From Microbacterium lacticum (lineage in GTDB: Bacteria; Actinomycetota; Actinomycetes; Actinomycetales; Microbacteriaceae): a DNA stretch of 64,000 nucleotides. The position numbers were made by a program, and so were the translations under genes. Position 1 is the first letter of the stretch, and each line of letters starts with the position of its first letter. The stretch spans positions 1 through 64,000 of the forward strand of contig NZ_VFPS01000005.1 in NCBI RefSeq assembly GCF_006716815.1. The letters run 5' to 3'. Below the pieces are notes generated by a model. It was given only the letters and a program-made list of their open reading frames with translations. It was not told the origin of the DNA and did not search any database. Below, piece by piece: positions 48,432-58,930 of this stretch.

Positions 48432-49349
48432 TCAGTCGTTGCCGCGGAGGATGGCGATCATACGCAGGATCTCGACGTAGAGCCAGACGACCGTGACCAT
48501 GATGCCGAAGGCGCCGAGCCAGGCGAAGGGGCGCGGGGCGCCGTTGCGGACGCCCTGCTGGATCGAGTCGAAGTCGAGCACCAGCGAGTACGCCGCCATG
48601 ATGACGACGGCGACGCCGATGATGACGCCGAGCGGGATGCCCATGATCGAGTAGTGCGAGAGCATGCCGAAGGGTCCGCCCGAGCCGGCCGGGAACGCGC
48701 CGAACATCATCATGACGACGTTGATGAGCGAGAAGACGAGGTAGCCGATCATCGCGATCATGAAGACCTTGGTGGCCTTCTTCGACGCGCGCACCTTGCC
48801 GCTGGCGAAGAGGGCCAGGGTCACACCGACGACCGAGAGTGTCGCGAGCGTCGCCTGCACGACGATGCCCGGCCAGATGAACTCGAAGAACGCGGAGATG
48901 CCACCGATGAACAGACCCTCGAACGCGGCGTACGCGAGGATCAGCGCGGGGCGGATCTTCTTGCGCGAGGTGAACGTGACGACCATCGCGAGCACGAATC
49001 CGCCGAGCGCGCCGATGATCCACGGCGCGATGCTGGGGGAGGGGTTGGCTGCGGTGACACCGGCCATCGTCCAGATCCAGCCGACCACGGCAGTGACCAG
49101 CAGCACGCCGAAGAGGGCGACCGTCTTCAGGACGGTGTCCTCGACCGTCATGCGGTCGGTGTCGATGGCGCCGGCGGAGGGGGCGGCGTAGGCGCCCTCC
49201 AGCTGGGCCTGCACGGCGGCGTCGGTGGCCTGCGCGGAGGCGGTGCTGAACTGGGTCTGGGCAGCCGGCGGGGTCAGCCCGGGGCGCTGCGCGGAAGACC
49301 GCTCTTGGAACGCGGGGTGGGCGAATGCGGGGTTGCTGCTCGAGGCCAT
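48432..49349 (-). CDS. Bax inhibitor-1/YccA family membrane protein
   Basis: 305 aa. The N-terminal 75 residues are hydrophilic and Ala/Gln-rich; then about seven hydrophobic segments beginning TVALFGVLLVTAVVGWIW. LAYAAFEGLFIGGISAFFE and the C-terminal DFDSIQQGVRNGAPRPFAW with its acidic pair identify the actinobacterial BaxI_1 group, possibly a calcium-leak or stress-related channel (family knowledge). ATG 49349 with GGAGAGAG upstream; 40 upstream codons in the same frame lack conservation. Confidence 0.88.
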   Translation of the reverse strand: MASSSNPAFAHPAFQERSSAQRPGLTPPAAQTQFSTASAQATDAAVQAQLEGAYAAPSAGAIDTDRMTVEDTVLKTVALFGVLLVTAVVGWIWTMAGVTAANPSPSIAPWIIGALGGFVLAMVVTFTSRKKIRPALILAYAAFEGLFIGGISAFFEFIWPGIVVQATLATLSVVGVTLALFASGKVRASKKATKVFMIAMIGYLVFSLINVVMMMFGAFPAGSGGPFGMLSHYSIMGIPLGVIIGVAVVIMAAYSLVLDFDSIQQGVRNGAPRPFAWLGAFGIMVTVVWLYVEILRMIAILRGND

Positions 49350-49513
49350 GGTGGTCTCTCTCCAATGCGAGGGGTGCCGCAGTGGAATCCTGCGGAATTC
49401 CAGCGTAGCGGCTCCACCTTCGCTGCGGCAGGTCGAGTGCTGTGTGTACGCCGAGAAAACCTGACGCAACTCGACTCAACTTTGCTCGCAGGTCGGGTCG
49501 CTAGCCTGGATCC

Positions 49514-50530
49514 ATGCCTCGTCGTCGTCCTCTCGTCATCGGCCACCGCGGGGCGCCGGGCTATCGCCCCGAACACACGCGCTCCTCCTACGACCTCGCG
49601 CTCGCGCTCGGCGTCGATGCGGTCGAGCCCGACGTGGTCTTCAGCGCCGACGGGGTGGCGGTCGTGCGCCACGAGAACGAGATCGGCTCGACGACCGACG
49701 TCGCGGACCGCCCCGAGTTCGCCGCACGGCGACGGACGAAGACGATCGACGGCGGGGAGATCACCGGCTGGTTCACCGAGGACTTCACCTGGGCCGAGCT
49801 CGCGACGCTCCGCTGCCGGGAGCGGCTGCCGAAGCTCCGCCCGGGAAGCGCCAGCTTCGACGGCACGCAGCCTCCGCTGCGGCTGCGCGACGTGCTCGAT
49901 CTCGTGCGCGAGGCATCCCTCGACCAGGGCCGCGAGATCGGCGTCGTGCTCGAGATCAAGCACGCCACCTATTTCGGGTCGCTCGGCTACGACGTCGCGC
50001 GGGCGATCGCCGACGAGCTGCGCGCCGCCCGCTGGGGCGACGGCGAGCTGCCCCTCGTCGTCGAGTCGTTCGAGTCGACCGTGCTCGGCGAGGTGCGGGA
50101 GCTCGGCATTCGAGGCACATACGTCTATCTGCTCGAGGCTGCGGGTCGCCCCTACGACCTGGTCGCGGCGCGCGGCGCCGCCGCGCCCACCTATGCGGAG
50201 CAGGCGAGCCCGACGAGCCGCGACGGCCTCGATGCCCTCGCCCGGCTGGTCGACGGCATCAGCGTCGACAAGCGCATGATCCTCGCCCCCGACCGGCTCG
50301 GGCGCACCGCCGGCCCCTCGCGGATCGTCGCCGACGCGCACGCACGCGGACTCCGCGTGTTCACGTGGACGTGCCGACCCGAGAACGCCTTCCTGCTCGC
50401 CTCCTTCCGCCGCGGGCGCGACAAGGCCGCGTTCGGCGACTACGAGAGCGAATGGCAGGTGATCGCGGATGCCGGTGTCGACGGCGTCTTCGTCGACCAC
50501 CCCGACCTCGGACTCGGCTTCTTCGGCTGA
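49514..50530 (+). CDS. glycerophosphodiester phosphodiesterase
   Basis: 338-aa TIM-barrel enzyme that releases glycerol-3-phosphate from glycerophosphodiesters. VIGHRGAPGYRPEHT (catalytic His and Arg), DAVEPDVVFSADGVAVVRHE (metal-binding Glu and Asp, then second His), VVLEIKH and VFVDHPDLGLGFF at the end. No signal peptide, so cytoplasmic. ATG lies 6 nt after TAGCCT (49502-49507), a leaderless pattern. Confidence 0.92.
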   Translation: MPRRRPLVIGHRGAPGYRPEHTRSSYDLALALGVDAVEPDVVFSADGVAVVRHENEIGSTTDVADRPEFAARRRTKTIDGGEITGWFTEDFTWAELATLRCRERLPKLRPGSASFDGTQPPLRLRDVLDLVREASLDQGREIGVVLEIKHATYFGSLGYDVARAIADELRAARWGDGELPLVVESFESTVLGEVRELGIRGTYVYLLEAAGRPYDLVAARGAAAPTYAEQASPTSRDGLDALARLVDGISVDKRMILAPDRLGRTAGPSRIVADAHARGLRVFTWTCRPENAFLLASFRRGRDKAAFGDYESEWQVIADAGVDGVFVDHPDLGLGFFG

Positions 50531-50669
50531 CCCGGCGCCGCCCGGAACGGCCGCCGAATGTCACGGGCAGATGACGATCGGAGAAAATTACCGACACACT
50601 GCTGACAACCGGGCATTTATTCCATCTGGTTTCCCTGGGTCGCTCAGACCCCGCACAAGAGGAGACCAC

Positions 50670-50728
50670 ATGAACAAGCGCATCACCTCCGTCGCCGTTC
50701 TCGGCGCCTTCGCGCTCGCTGCCGCAGC
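50670..50728 (+). pseudogene. remnant of a secreted (probably solute-binding) protein
   Basis: MNKRITSVAVLGAFALAAAA is a complete signal-peptide start with AGAGGAG ribosome site and an AT-rich promoter region (50575-50625) before it. Within about 20 codons the sequence changes to RpiR-type regulator sequence in another frame. It is the left edge of a deletion; the downstream portion of the gene is gone. Confidence 0.7.
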
Positions 50729-50760
50729 TGAGCGCCTCCGAGCGGCGCGTCGCCGAAGCG

Positions 50761-51552
50761 GTGCTCGCCGATCCCCGCGTGGTGTGCGAATCGACGATCA
50801 CCGAACTGGCGGGAACGAGCGCGTCCGCGGCATCCACCGTCGCCCGGTTCTGCCAACGGCTGGGGTTCGACGGGTACCGGCAGTTCCGCGCCGCCGTCAT
50901 CGCCGCGCTCGGCTATGACGACGCGCGCCTGGGCGAGTTCGACCTCGGGGAGGGCGAGATCGACGCGGGGGATGCCCCGGAGGAGATCGCCGCGAAGATC
51001 GCGTTCCAGGAGGTGCGGGCGATCCAGGCGACGATGGCCGCCCTCGACCTCGACGCGACCGCGCGCGCGGCCGCGGCGCTCGGCGGGGCGAGGCGGATCG
51101 TGCTCTACGGCGCCGGCTCGTCGTCCCTGACCGCGCAGGACCTCTGCCAGAAGCTCGCCCGCATCGGCCGGCCCGCCGTCGCCGAGACCGACGTGCACCT
51201 CGCACTGTCGCGGGCCGCGCTGCTCGACGCCGATTCCGTGCTCGTCGGCGTCTCGTCTCGCGGGGAGACCCGGGAGACGCTCGACGTCCTGCGCGCCGCC
51301 CGGCGTGCCGGAGCGACCACCGTCTCGATCACGAACGCGACATCGTCGTCGCTCGATGATGTGAGCGATGTGGTGCTGCGCAGTGCCGTGCGCGAGAGTC
51401 GCCTGCGCAGCGGCGCGACCGCGAGCCGCATCGCCCACCTCGCGATCGTCGACGTGCTGTTCGTGCTCGTGCTGCGCCTCGACTTCCCTCAGCTGTCGGA
51501 GAGCCTGCGCGTCACCTACGACGCGGTGCGTTCGCGCCGCGGCGATCACTGA
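50761..51552 (+). CDS. MurR/RpiR-family regulator, N-terminally truncated
   Basis: HTH plus SIS-domain sugar-phosphate-responsive regulator. HTH: ESTITELAGTSASAASTVAR then FCQRLGFDGYRQFR; SIS domain: RRIVLYGAGSSSLTAQDL and LVGVSSRGETRETLDVLRAA. Homologous sequence begins earlier (LPQLSASERRVAEAV from 50719), but that frame has no start codon after the deletion, so translation can begin only at GTG 50761, losing the first helix. No ribosome site is evident. Function may be lost or reduced. Confidence 0.65.
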   Translation: MLADPRVVCESTITELAGTSASAASTVARFCQRLGFDGYRQFRAAVIAALGYDDARLGEFDLGEGEIDAGDAPEEIAAKIAFQEVRAIQATMAALDLDATARAAAALGGARRIVLYGAGSSSLTAQDLCQKLARIGRPAVAETDVHLALSRAALLDADSVLVGVSSRGETRETLDVLRAARRAGATTVSITNATSSSLDDVSDVVLRSAVRESRLRSGATASRIAHLAIVDVLFVLVLRLDFPQLSESLRVTYDAVRSRRGDH

Positions 51553-51605
51553 CCCGCCGCGTGGCGAGCCCCGGCGCGCGCACAGCCAGGCCATAGGGTG
51601 GGGCG

Positions 51606-52534
<929 letters not shown>

Positions 52535-52538
<4 letters not shown>

Positions 52539-53632
52539 CCTTCTCGCGGCTGTGGACGATCGCCCGCCTCGAACTGCTCCAGCGCGTGCGCACCGTGTCG
52601 TGGTACGTGCTGCTCGGCGTGTTCGGTCTCGTGCTGCTCGGCGTGACGGCGCTCGCCTTCCTCGCCTACGGCGGCTGGGGCACGGGTGGCCCCGGCGTCT
52701 ACTCGGTCGTCGTGTATGTGACCCTGCTGCTGATCCTCCTCGTCTCTCCGACCCTCAGCGGCAACAGCATCAACGGCGATCGGGATGCCGCGACGCTCGC
52801 GCCCGTGCAGGTGACGCTCGCGACCACGGGCGAGATCCTCTTCGGCAAGTTCCTGGCGGCGTGGATCACCGGACTCGCCTTCGCCGCGGTCGCGGCGCCC
52901 TTCCTCGTGCTCTCGACGCTCGCCGGTGAGGTCAACCCGTGGGCGGTCGTCACCTCACTCGTGATCCTCGTGGTCGAGACCGGCGTGATCGCCGGCATCG
53001 GCGTCGCGCTCTCGGGCATCCTCTCGCGTCCCCTCTTCTCCGTCGCCGTCACCTATCTCGTCGTCGCCGCGCTCGCCGTGGGAACCGTGATCGGGTTCGG
53101 CCTGATCGGCACCGCGGTCTCGAGCGAAGGGGCCACGCACTCCCGCCAGCTCGCCTACGACCGGTTCGGCAACCCCGAATGCAAGGACGGCTCGAACGAC
53201 TGCTACGGCGAGCCCGAGAACATGATCTGCGGAGAGTGGACGACGAGCACGTACCGCGTGCCGCGGTTCGACTACGTGTGGTGGATGCTGTCGGCGAACC
53301 CGTTCGTCATCCTCGCCGACGCGACGCCGACCCGCTTCGACGCGCAGGGCAACCCCGACGACATGTTCGGCTGGATGAAGTCGAGCGTGCGCACCGCCCA
53401 GATCCCGCCCCAGCTCGAGAGCACCTGGGATGAGTGCGATCCGAAGAACTACGGCTACTACGGGGGCTCGAACGACTATCGCACCCCCGAGGAGACCGTC
53501 GCGCAGACCGTGCCCAGCTGGTTCGTGGGGCTCGCCGTGCAGCTCGCCCTCACGGGCCTGCTGCTGTGGTGGGCGTGGGCGCGCACGCGCACGCCGGTCC
53601 GCTCGCTGCCGCGCGGAACCCGCATCGCCTGA
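52535..53632 (+). CDS. ABC transporter permease
   Basis: 365-aa ABC-2-type membrane subunit with six or seven hydrophobic segments. LLILLVSPTLSGNSINGDRD and the stretch APVQVTLATTGEILFGKFLA are typical of this exporter class. A large extracytoplasmic loop of about 130 residues contains four Cys (NPECKDGSNDCYGEPENMIC and WDECDP), possibly disulphide-bonded. GTG start with GGAGG upstream overlaps the ATPase stop, forming a two-gene unit. Confidence 0.88.
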
Positions 53633-53788
53633 GCGTCCGCACGGCCCGGTGGCCCGCCCGTGAGGATGAGGATCCTCTCATCGGGGACCCGCCGCCCTTC
53701 CGCCCCGTCCAGCTGATGCATAGCCTCCTTTCAGCCGCCTCCTACCCCCGGATCGCGGTCGCACCCCTGCACGAAAGGCGGATTCTCC

Positions 53789-56700
53789 TTGTCCCTGGCC
53801 TTCTTGTCCTCAGGCATTCCGCGACGCACGCTGGCCATCGCCGGCGCGGTCGCGCTCGCTCTTCCCGCCACCGCCGCCTTCGCGGCCGCGCCGGACGACG
53901 ATCCCTCCTCGCGGTTCGCCGCGGCCCCCTCGCACGGCGCGGTCGACTCGTCGTTCACCGCGGCATCCATCGGAGCGGACGGCCGGGTGACGGTCGTCAT
54001 CGAGATGGAGGGCGACCCCGTCGCGGTCGTCGAAGCGGAGAAGGACGGCGACCTCGCGCCGAGCGAGCGCGAGGCCGTCAAGGACGAGCTGAAGTCCGCG
54101 CAGGACGAGATCAGCGGCGAGATCGCCGACAAGGGCGGCGAGATCCAGGCGCAGATGCAGTCCGCGTACAACGGGTTCCAGGCATCCGTGCCCGCCGACC
54201 AGCTCGACGCCGTCGCGGAGCTGCCCGGCGTCGTCGCGGTGCGCCCGGTGCGCACCTATGCGCTCGACAACGCCGTCTCGGTGCCGTTCCTCGGTGTGCC
54301 GCAGGTGTGGGAGAGCACGGGCTACACGGGTGAGGGCGTGAAGGTCGCGATCATCGACACCGGCATCGACTACACGCACGCGACGTTCGGCGGCCCGGGC
54401 ACCACCGCCGCGTACGACGCGGCGCACGCCGCGGGCGCCCAGCCGGCCGATCCGACGCTGTACGGCCCCGACGCCCGGCGCGTGAAGGGCGGCATCGACC
54501 TCGTCGGCGACGACTACAACGCCGACCCGTCGAGCGCGAGCTACCAGCCCGTTCCGCACCCCGATGACAACCCGCTCGACTGCCAGGGCCACGGCTCGCA
54601 CGTCGCGGGCACGGCGGGCGGCTCGGGCGTGCTCGCCGACGGCACCGGCTTCACCGGACCGTACGACACGACGACGCCGTCGAACACGTTCCGCGTCGGC
54701 CCGGGCGTCGCGCCGCAGGCCGACCTCTACGCCGTGCGCGTGTTCGGATGCGAAGGCTCGACCGACATGGTCGTGCCCGCCCTCGACTGGGCGGTCGAGA
54801 ACGGCATGGACGTCGTGAACATGTCGCTCGGCTCGTCTTTCGGGCGCGGTGACGACCCGGATGCCGTCGCCGCGGCCAACGCCGTCGGCGCGGGCGTCGT
54901 GGTCGTCGCCTCGGCCGGCAACTCGGGCCACAACCCGTACCTGACCGGTTCGCCCGGCTCGGGCGATGGTGTCGTCGCGGTCTCGGCCGTCGACAGCGCC
55001 GAGGGCTTCCCGGGTGCCACGGTCACGGTCGACGGTCAGGCCATCGAGGCGATCAACGCCAACGGCGCTTCCCTCGACGGGATCGGCGAGCTGACCGTCG
55101 TGCGACTCGTGGACGACCCCGCGACGCCCGAGAACGAGGCTCTCGGCTGCTCGGCCGCGGCCTACACGAAGGCGGGCGTCACGCCGGGCGGCGGGCAGTT
55201 GGCCGTCTCGACGCGCGGCTCCTGCGCACGCGTCTCCAAGGCGATCTACGCGCAGCAGGCCGGCGCCGCCGCGGCGCTCATGGTCAACTCCACCGACGAC
55301 CTGCCGCCGTACGAGGGTCAGATCACCGAGAACGCCGACACGGGCGAGCCGTACCTGGTAACGATCCCGTTCCTCGGCGTGCGTTCCTCGAGCGGCCCGG
55401 CGTTCGTCTCGGGCGCGAAGGCGACCCTCGCCGCGGCCAGCATCGCCAACCCCGGCTTCCGCGGGTATGCGTCGTTCACCTCGTCGGGCCCCCGCTCGGG
55501 CGACAGCGCGATCAGCCCCGACGTCGCCGCTCCCGGCGTGTCGATCTCGTCGGCGGCCGTCGGCTCTGGCAACGGCGCGGCGATCCTCTCGGGCACCTCG
55601 ATGGCCGCTCCGCACGTCGCGGGCGTCGCGGCGCTGTCGGTGCAGGCGCACCCGAACTGGGCGGCGCCGCAGGTCGCGGCATCCCTCGTCTCCACTTCCG
55701 ACCCCGACCAGGTCGCCGGCCAGCGACTGACGCTCGGCGGCGTGGGGCTCGTGGATGCCGCGCAGGCGGTCGCCACGTCGGTCACCGCGACCGGCGACGC
55801 GTTCCGCACCGAGAGCGGCTGGGCGCGCGAGTCGGCGCTGAGCTTCGGCTTCCAGGAGTCGTGGCTCGGCTTCGGCGGCATCAAGACCGTGACGGTGCGC
55901 AATGACGGCCCGGCCCCGGTGACCTACGCGGTCTCGACGAGTGCGTCTGCCGAGTCGATCCCGGCGCGGGTGAACCTCTCGTCGCGCTCGATCACGGTCC
56001 CGGCGGGCGGCTCGGCCAAGCTGCTGCTGACCGTCGCGGCCGCCGCGAAGGACGTGCCGAGCTCGGTCGGCGGCCCCGACCAGTTCGCGTTCTACGAGGT
56101 CTCCGGCGACATCGTGCTGACCGCCGAGGGCTCGACGCTGCGGGTGCCGTATCTGCTCGTGCCCCGCTCGAACAGCACGGCGTCGAGTTCGACGAGCGCG
56201 CTGTTCACGAAGAAGCAGCAGGTCGCCGACGCGACCAAGAAGATCTCGCTGTGGAACGTGTTCGGTGCTCTTCCCGCCGGCGCCGACGTGTACACGTGGG
56301 GGCTGTCGGACGACAAGGATGCCTCGAAGACGCTCGCCGACACGGGGTACGATCTGCGGGCCGCGGGCGTGCAGTCGACCGGCGCGGGCGATGACCAGCT
56401 GCTGGTGTTCGCGCTGAACATGCACCACCGGTGGTCGAACGCGGCGAGCAACGAGTACGACGTCGTGCTCGACACCGATCGAGACGGTGAAGCCGACTGG
56501 ATCGTGCGGTCGGCCGACTCGGGCGCCGTGCGCGCCGGGTCGAACAACGGGCTCGCGGAGGTGTTCGTCGTCAACGCGAAGACGGGCGCGCGCGGGGCAT
56601 CCGGCTTCCTCACGCAGGCGCCGACCGACTCCAGCACGCTGCTGCTGCCGGTGTCGGCGAGCGACCTGGGCATCACGGGTGCGTTCGACTACACGGTGCA

Positions 56701-56935
56701 GACGGTCGGAGTGAACGGCGGCACCGACGCGGCCTCGGGCTGGGCGACGTACGATCCGTCGGCGCCGGCGATCGGCAACGGCCAGTACGTCGACGTGCCC
56801 AAGCACGGCACCGCGTCGGTCGAGGTGGCCGTCAACGCGGCGCAGGTCGCCGCGCAGAAGCCGCTCGGCGCGATGGTGGTCGTGCTCGACAACCGGTCAG
56901 GGGCGGGGGAGTCGCTGCTGGTCAAGCTGAAGTAG
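53789..56935 (+). CDS. secreted subtilisin-like serine protease (S8)
   Basis: 1048-aa exported protease. Signal peptide (TLAIAGAVALALPATAAFAA); inhibitor_I9-like propeptide to about residue 150; S8 domain with catalytic Asp in VAIIDTGIDYTHATF, His in CQGHGSHVAGTAGG, oxyanion Asn in VASAGNSGHNP and Ser in SGTSMAAPHVAG. A PA-type insert lies between Asn and Ser (AAYTKAGVTPGG to TIPFLGVRSSSG). About 380 residues of beta-rich C-terminal sequence follow; no sortase signal. The TTG start is inferred from AAAGG 11 nt upstream and the signal peptide position. Confidence 0.92.
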   Translation: MSLAFLSSGIPRRTLAIAGAVALALPATAAFAAAPDDDPSSRFAAAPSHGAVDSSFTAASIGADGRVTVVIEMEGDPVAVVEAEKDGDLAPSEREAVKDELKSAQDEISGEIADKGGEIQAQMQSAYNGFQASVPADQLDAVAELPGVVAVRPVRTYALDNAVSVPFLGVPQVWESTGYTGEGVKVAIIDTGIDYTHATFGGPGTTAAYDAAHAAGAQPADPTLYGPDARRVKGGIDLVGDDYNADPSSASYQPVPHPDDNPLDCQGHGSHVAGTAGGSGVLADGTGFTGPYDTTTPSNTFRVGPGVAPQADLYAVRVFGCEGSTDMVVPALDWAVENGMDVVNMSLGSSFGRGDDPDAVAAANAVGAGVVVVASAGNSGHNPYLTGSPGSGDGVVAVSAVDSAEGFPGATVTVDGQAIEAINANGASLDGIGELTVVRLVDDPATPENEALGCSAAAYTKAGVTPGGGQLAVSTRGSCARVSKAIYAQQAGAAAALMVNSTDDLPPYEGQITENADTGEPYLVTIPFLGVRSSSGPAFVSGAKATLAAASIANPGFRGYASFTSSGPRSGDSAISPDVAAPGVSISSAAVGSGNGAAILSGTSMAAPHVAGVAALSVQAHPNWAAPQVAASLVSTSDPDQVAGQRLTLGGVGLVDAAQAVATSVTATGDAFRTESGWARESALSFGFQESWLGFGGIKTVTVRNDGPAPVTYAVSTSASAESIPARVNLSSRSITVPAGGSAKLLLTVAAAAKDVPSSVGGPDQFAFYEVSGDIVLTAEGSTLRVPYLLVPRSNSTASSSTSALFTKKQQVADATKKISLWNVFGALPAGADVYTWGLSDDKDASKTLADTGYDLRAAGVQSTGAGDDQLLVFALNMHHRWSNAASNEYDVVLDTDRDGEADWIVRSADSGAVRAGSNNGLAEVFVVNAKTGARGASGFLTQAPTDSSTLLLPVSASDLGITGAFDYTVQTVGVNGGTDAASGWATYDPSAPAIGNGQYVDVPKHGTASVEVAVNAAQVAAQKPLGAMVVVLDNRSGAGESLLVKLK

Positions 56936-56967
56936 GCGCGGCGGGCCTGCGTCTCGCAGGCGCTGCG

Positions 56968-57006
56968 CGCGAGAGGCGGTCGGGAGTCACCCGGCCGCCT
57001 CTCGCG
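56968..57006. terminator. bidirectional terminator between protease and lipoprotein genes
   Basis: 12-bp perfect stem CGCGAGAGGCGG/CCGCCTCTCGCG, 15-nt loop, between two converging genes. Confidence 0.8.
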
Positions 57007-57078
57007 TGGGGCGGGGGGTGTGGGCGGGCGGGCGCTTCGGGTGCGTGCCGCGCTGGGCGCGCTCGGGGTTCTGAGAGG

Positions 57079-57504
57079 TCAGCGCGTGCAGAGCTTCGGG
57101 GTGTCGTCCGAGCCGAACCGGTAGTCGTAGGTCTGGTCGTCCGCGGTGACGACGACGCGCATGCCGTCGACGAGTGCCTGCGTGTACGACTGGCCCGGGC
57201 TCGCGCAGCCGAGCGACCCGTCGCTGAAGGTGACCGCCTCGGCGCTGACGAGGGTGGGGGTCGAGGTGACTCCGCGTGCCGAGAGATCGGCGACCAGGGC
57301 ATCCCACCGCGCCTGCGGCACGTCGGTGGGGGTGCCCGTCGGCGCGACCGGGCCCGGGGTCGCGGTCTGGAACGGGGGGCGTGTGCTCGAGGAGGCGGAC
57401 GGGGTCGGTTCGGACATGGATCCTCCCGGGGTGCAGGCGGCGAGGGTCGGCGCCAGGGCGAGGGCCGCGACGGCGAGGGTCGCGGCGAGGAGCTGCCGGC
57501 GCAT
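57079..57504 (-). CDS. small secreted lipoprotein
   Basis: 141 aa; signal sequence QLLAATLAVAALALAPTLAA followed by lipobox Cys (LAAC), then a Thr/Ser/Pro linker and a domain of about 85 residues with two Cys (GSLGCASPG, KLCTR) likely to pair. The end of the domain (YDYRFGSDDTPKLCTR) recalls a family of short actinobacterial lipoproteins of unknown role. GGAGGA precedes the ATG. Confidence 0.75.
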   Translation of the reverse strand: MRRQLLAATLAVAALALAPTLAACTPGGSMSEPTPSASSSTRPPFQTATPGPVAPTGTPTDVPQARWDALVADLSARGVTSTPTLVSAEAVTFSDGSLGCASPGQSYTQALVDGMRVVVTADDQTYDYRFGSDDTPKLCTR

Positions 57505-57574
57505 CGGTCCTCCTTCTATCGGAGCGCTGTTGCGTCGAGGCTAGAACCTGTGCCTGCGAAACGGCGGGGAGGGA

Positions 57575-58147
57575 TCAGTCCCAGTCGAGATAGTCCTCGA
57601 TGAACCACGAGGTCTCGCCAGGGTGGGTCGCCGGGAAGAGATGCCCGGCGCCCTCGACGGTCTTGAGGCTCGCGAGGGCGGGGGCCGACGCCACGAGCCG
57701 CTCGCTCTCGGCGAGCGGGGTGACGTCGTCGGCCGTGCCGTGGACGACGAGCACGGGGATGTCGGCGGCGAGCGGGATGTCGGCCGGCTCGGGTGCGAGG
57801 AGGAGCACGCCGTTCACGCGGTCGTGGTGGTCGGCCGGGACGGTGCGTGCGACGGTGCCGCCGAAGCCGTGTCCGCCGATCCAGGCGTGGTCGAGACCCA
57901 CGGCATCCATCACGTCGACGACCGTGCGCGCGAGCGCGTGCACGTCGGCATCGGCGTCGAGGGCGCCCAGGCGCACGACGCGGAAGTCCTCTTCGACGAG
58001 GATCGAGGCGAGGGTGCCGAGTGAGCCGATCTCCTGGCCGGTCTCGGGGATCAGCACGAGCGCCGGGCCCGTCCCCTCGTCGATGTACGAGATGGCGCGG
58101 CCATCGGGCTCGAACGTCTGGAGCGTCGCGGCGGTCATGGCATCCAT
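57575..58147 (-). CDS. alpha/beta-hydrolase-fold protein lacking the nucleophile serine
   Basis: 190 aa, short for the fold. LVLIPETGQEIGSL, the elbow IGGHGFGGTVA, acid HGTADDVTP and final His in GAGHLF are in order, but the nucleophile position of GxSxG is Gly (codon GGC). It may therefore be a non-catalytic or ligand-binding member, or a mutated enzyme. ATG at 58147; a second ATG 9 nt later is possible. Stand-alone gene. Confidence 0.75.
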   Translation of the reverse strand: MDAMTAATLQTFEPDGRAISYIDEGTGPALVLIPETGQEIGSLGTLASILVEEDFRVVRLGALDADADVHALARTVVDVMDAVGLDHAWIGGHGFGGTVARTVPADHHDRVNGVLLLAPEPADIPLAADIPVLVVHGTADDVTPLAESERLVASAPALASLKTVEGAGHLFPATHPGETSWFIEDYLDWD

Positions 58148-58257
58148 TTTCCCCGGGCGGGCGCGGGCGCGCCAATCCGGGGGCGTGTGGGGGTGGTTCG
58201 GGGTCGGTGTGGCCCGCCGCTGCGGTCGACCGTACGGCCGGTCTCTGTGGAGCGCGG

Positions 58258-58749
58258 TCAGTCGTGGATGCGAAGCGGGTCGGCGTCGGCGAGTGCGCGG
58301 AGCTCGCGAGTGATCGACGATCGGAGCCCGTCGTGCCGATCGCCGAGTGCGGTGGTGGGGTCCGTCCAGCTGGCGGTGTCGTAGAGCCAGACGGGTCTCT
58401 GGACGAGGCCGCGCGGCTCCCAGTCGTAGCGCGGCCAGATGTGCGCGTGGACGAAGGCGTCGGTGTTGCCGAGGATGTCGATGTTGACCCGACGGAAGGC
58501 AGGGTCGGCCTCGCGGCAGGCGTTCTCGACGGCGGTGGCGAGGAGATCGGCGTCCGCGAGGAACTGGACGCGGTGCCTGCGAGGCATCTCAGCGAGAGCC
58601 TTCGCGTTCAGATCCTTGGCGAGCAGGACGCAGTAACCGGGGAGGAATTGAACATCGCCGATCACGGCGTAGCCGCCTTCGAGCTCCGCCAGAACGGTCG
58701 GGTTCTCTCCCCGTGCCGCCGCGCCGATGCGGTCATCACGCCAATCCAT
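58258..58749 (-). CDS. HIT-like protein (diadenosine polyphosphate hydrolase type)
   Basis: 163 aa. RRVNIDILGNTDAFVHAHIW has the HIT-type strand and a shortened H-x-H motif (HAHIWPR) in place of HxHxHxx. LPGYCVLLAKDLNAKALAEM and NIDILGN fit the family. A hydrolase on nucleotide phosphates is likely but the substrate is not defined. ATG lies 7 nt after a TAGCGT box on the minus strand (58762-58757), consistent with leaderless translation. Confidence 0.65.
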   Translation of the reverse strand: MDWRDDRIGAAARGENPTVLAELEGGYAVIGDVQFLPGYCVLLAKDLNAKALAEMPRRHRVQFLADADLLATAVENACREADPAFRRVNIDILGNTDAFVHAHIWPRYDWEPRGLVQRPVWLYDTASWTDPTTALGDRHDGLRSSITRELRALADADPLRIHD

Positions 58750-58930
58750 GCGGTCGACGCTACCGGAGGCGTGGGCGGCGGCCCGGTCGCCAGAACCTCC
58801 GGGTGGGGCAGGTCGCGGGTGGGTCGGGTGGGTGGGGTGCTTGGGGTGCTTCAGGTGGGGAGTCGCAGATCAGGGGTGCAATTTGTCGACTCAGCGCCGG
58901 CTGGCGCGGCCCGGAGCAGGGGCCATTCCA

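Noticed and set aside
46663-49479. 938-codon minus-strand frame over guaA
   Set aside because: Antisense of guaA; only the final portion in another frame corresponds to the real Bax-inhibitor-like gene.
53810-56806. 998-codon minus-strand frame inside the protease gene
   Set aside because: Shadow of the S8 protease with Arg/Val-rich composition and no domain.
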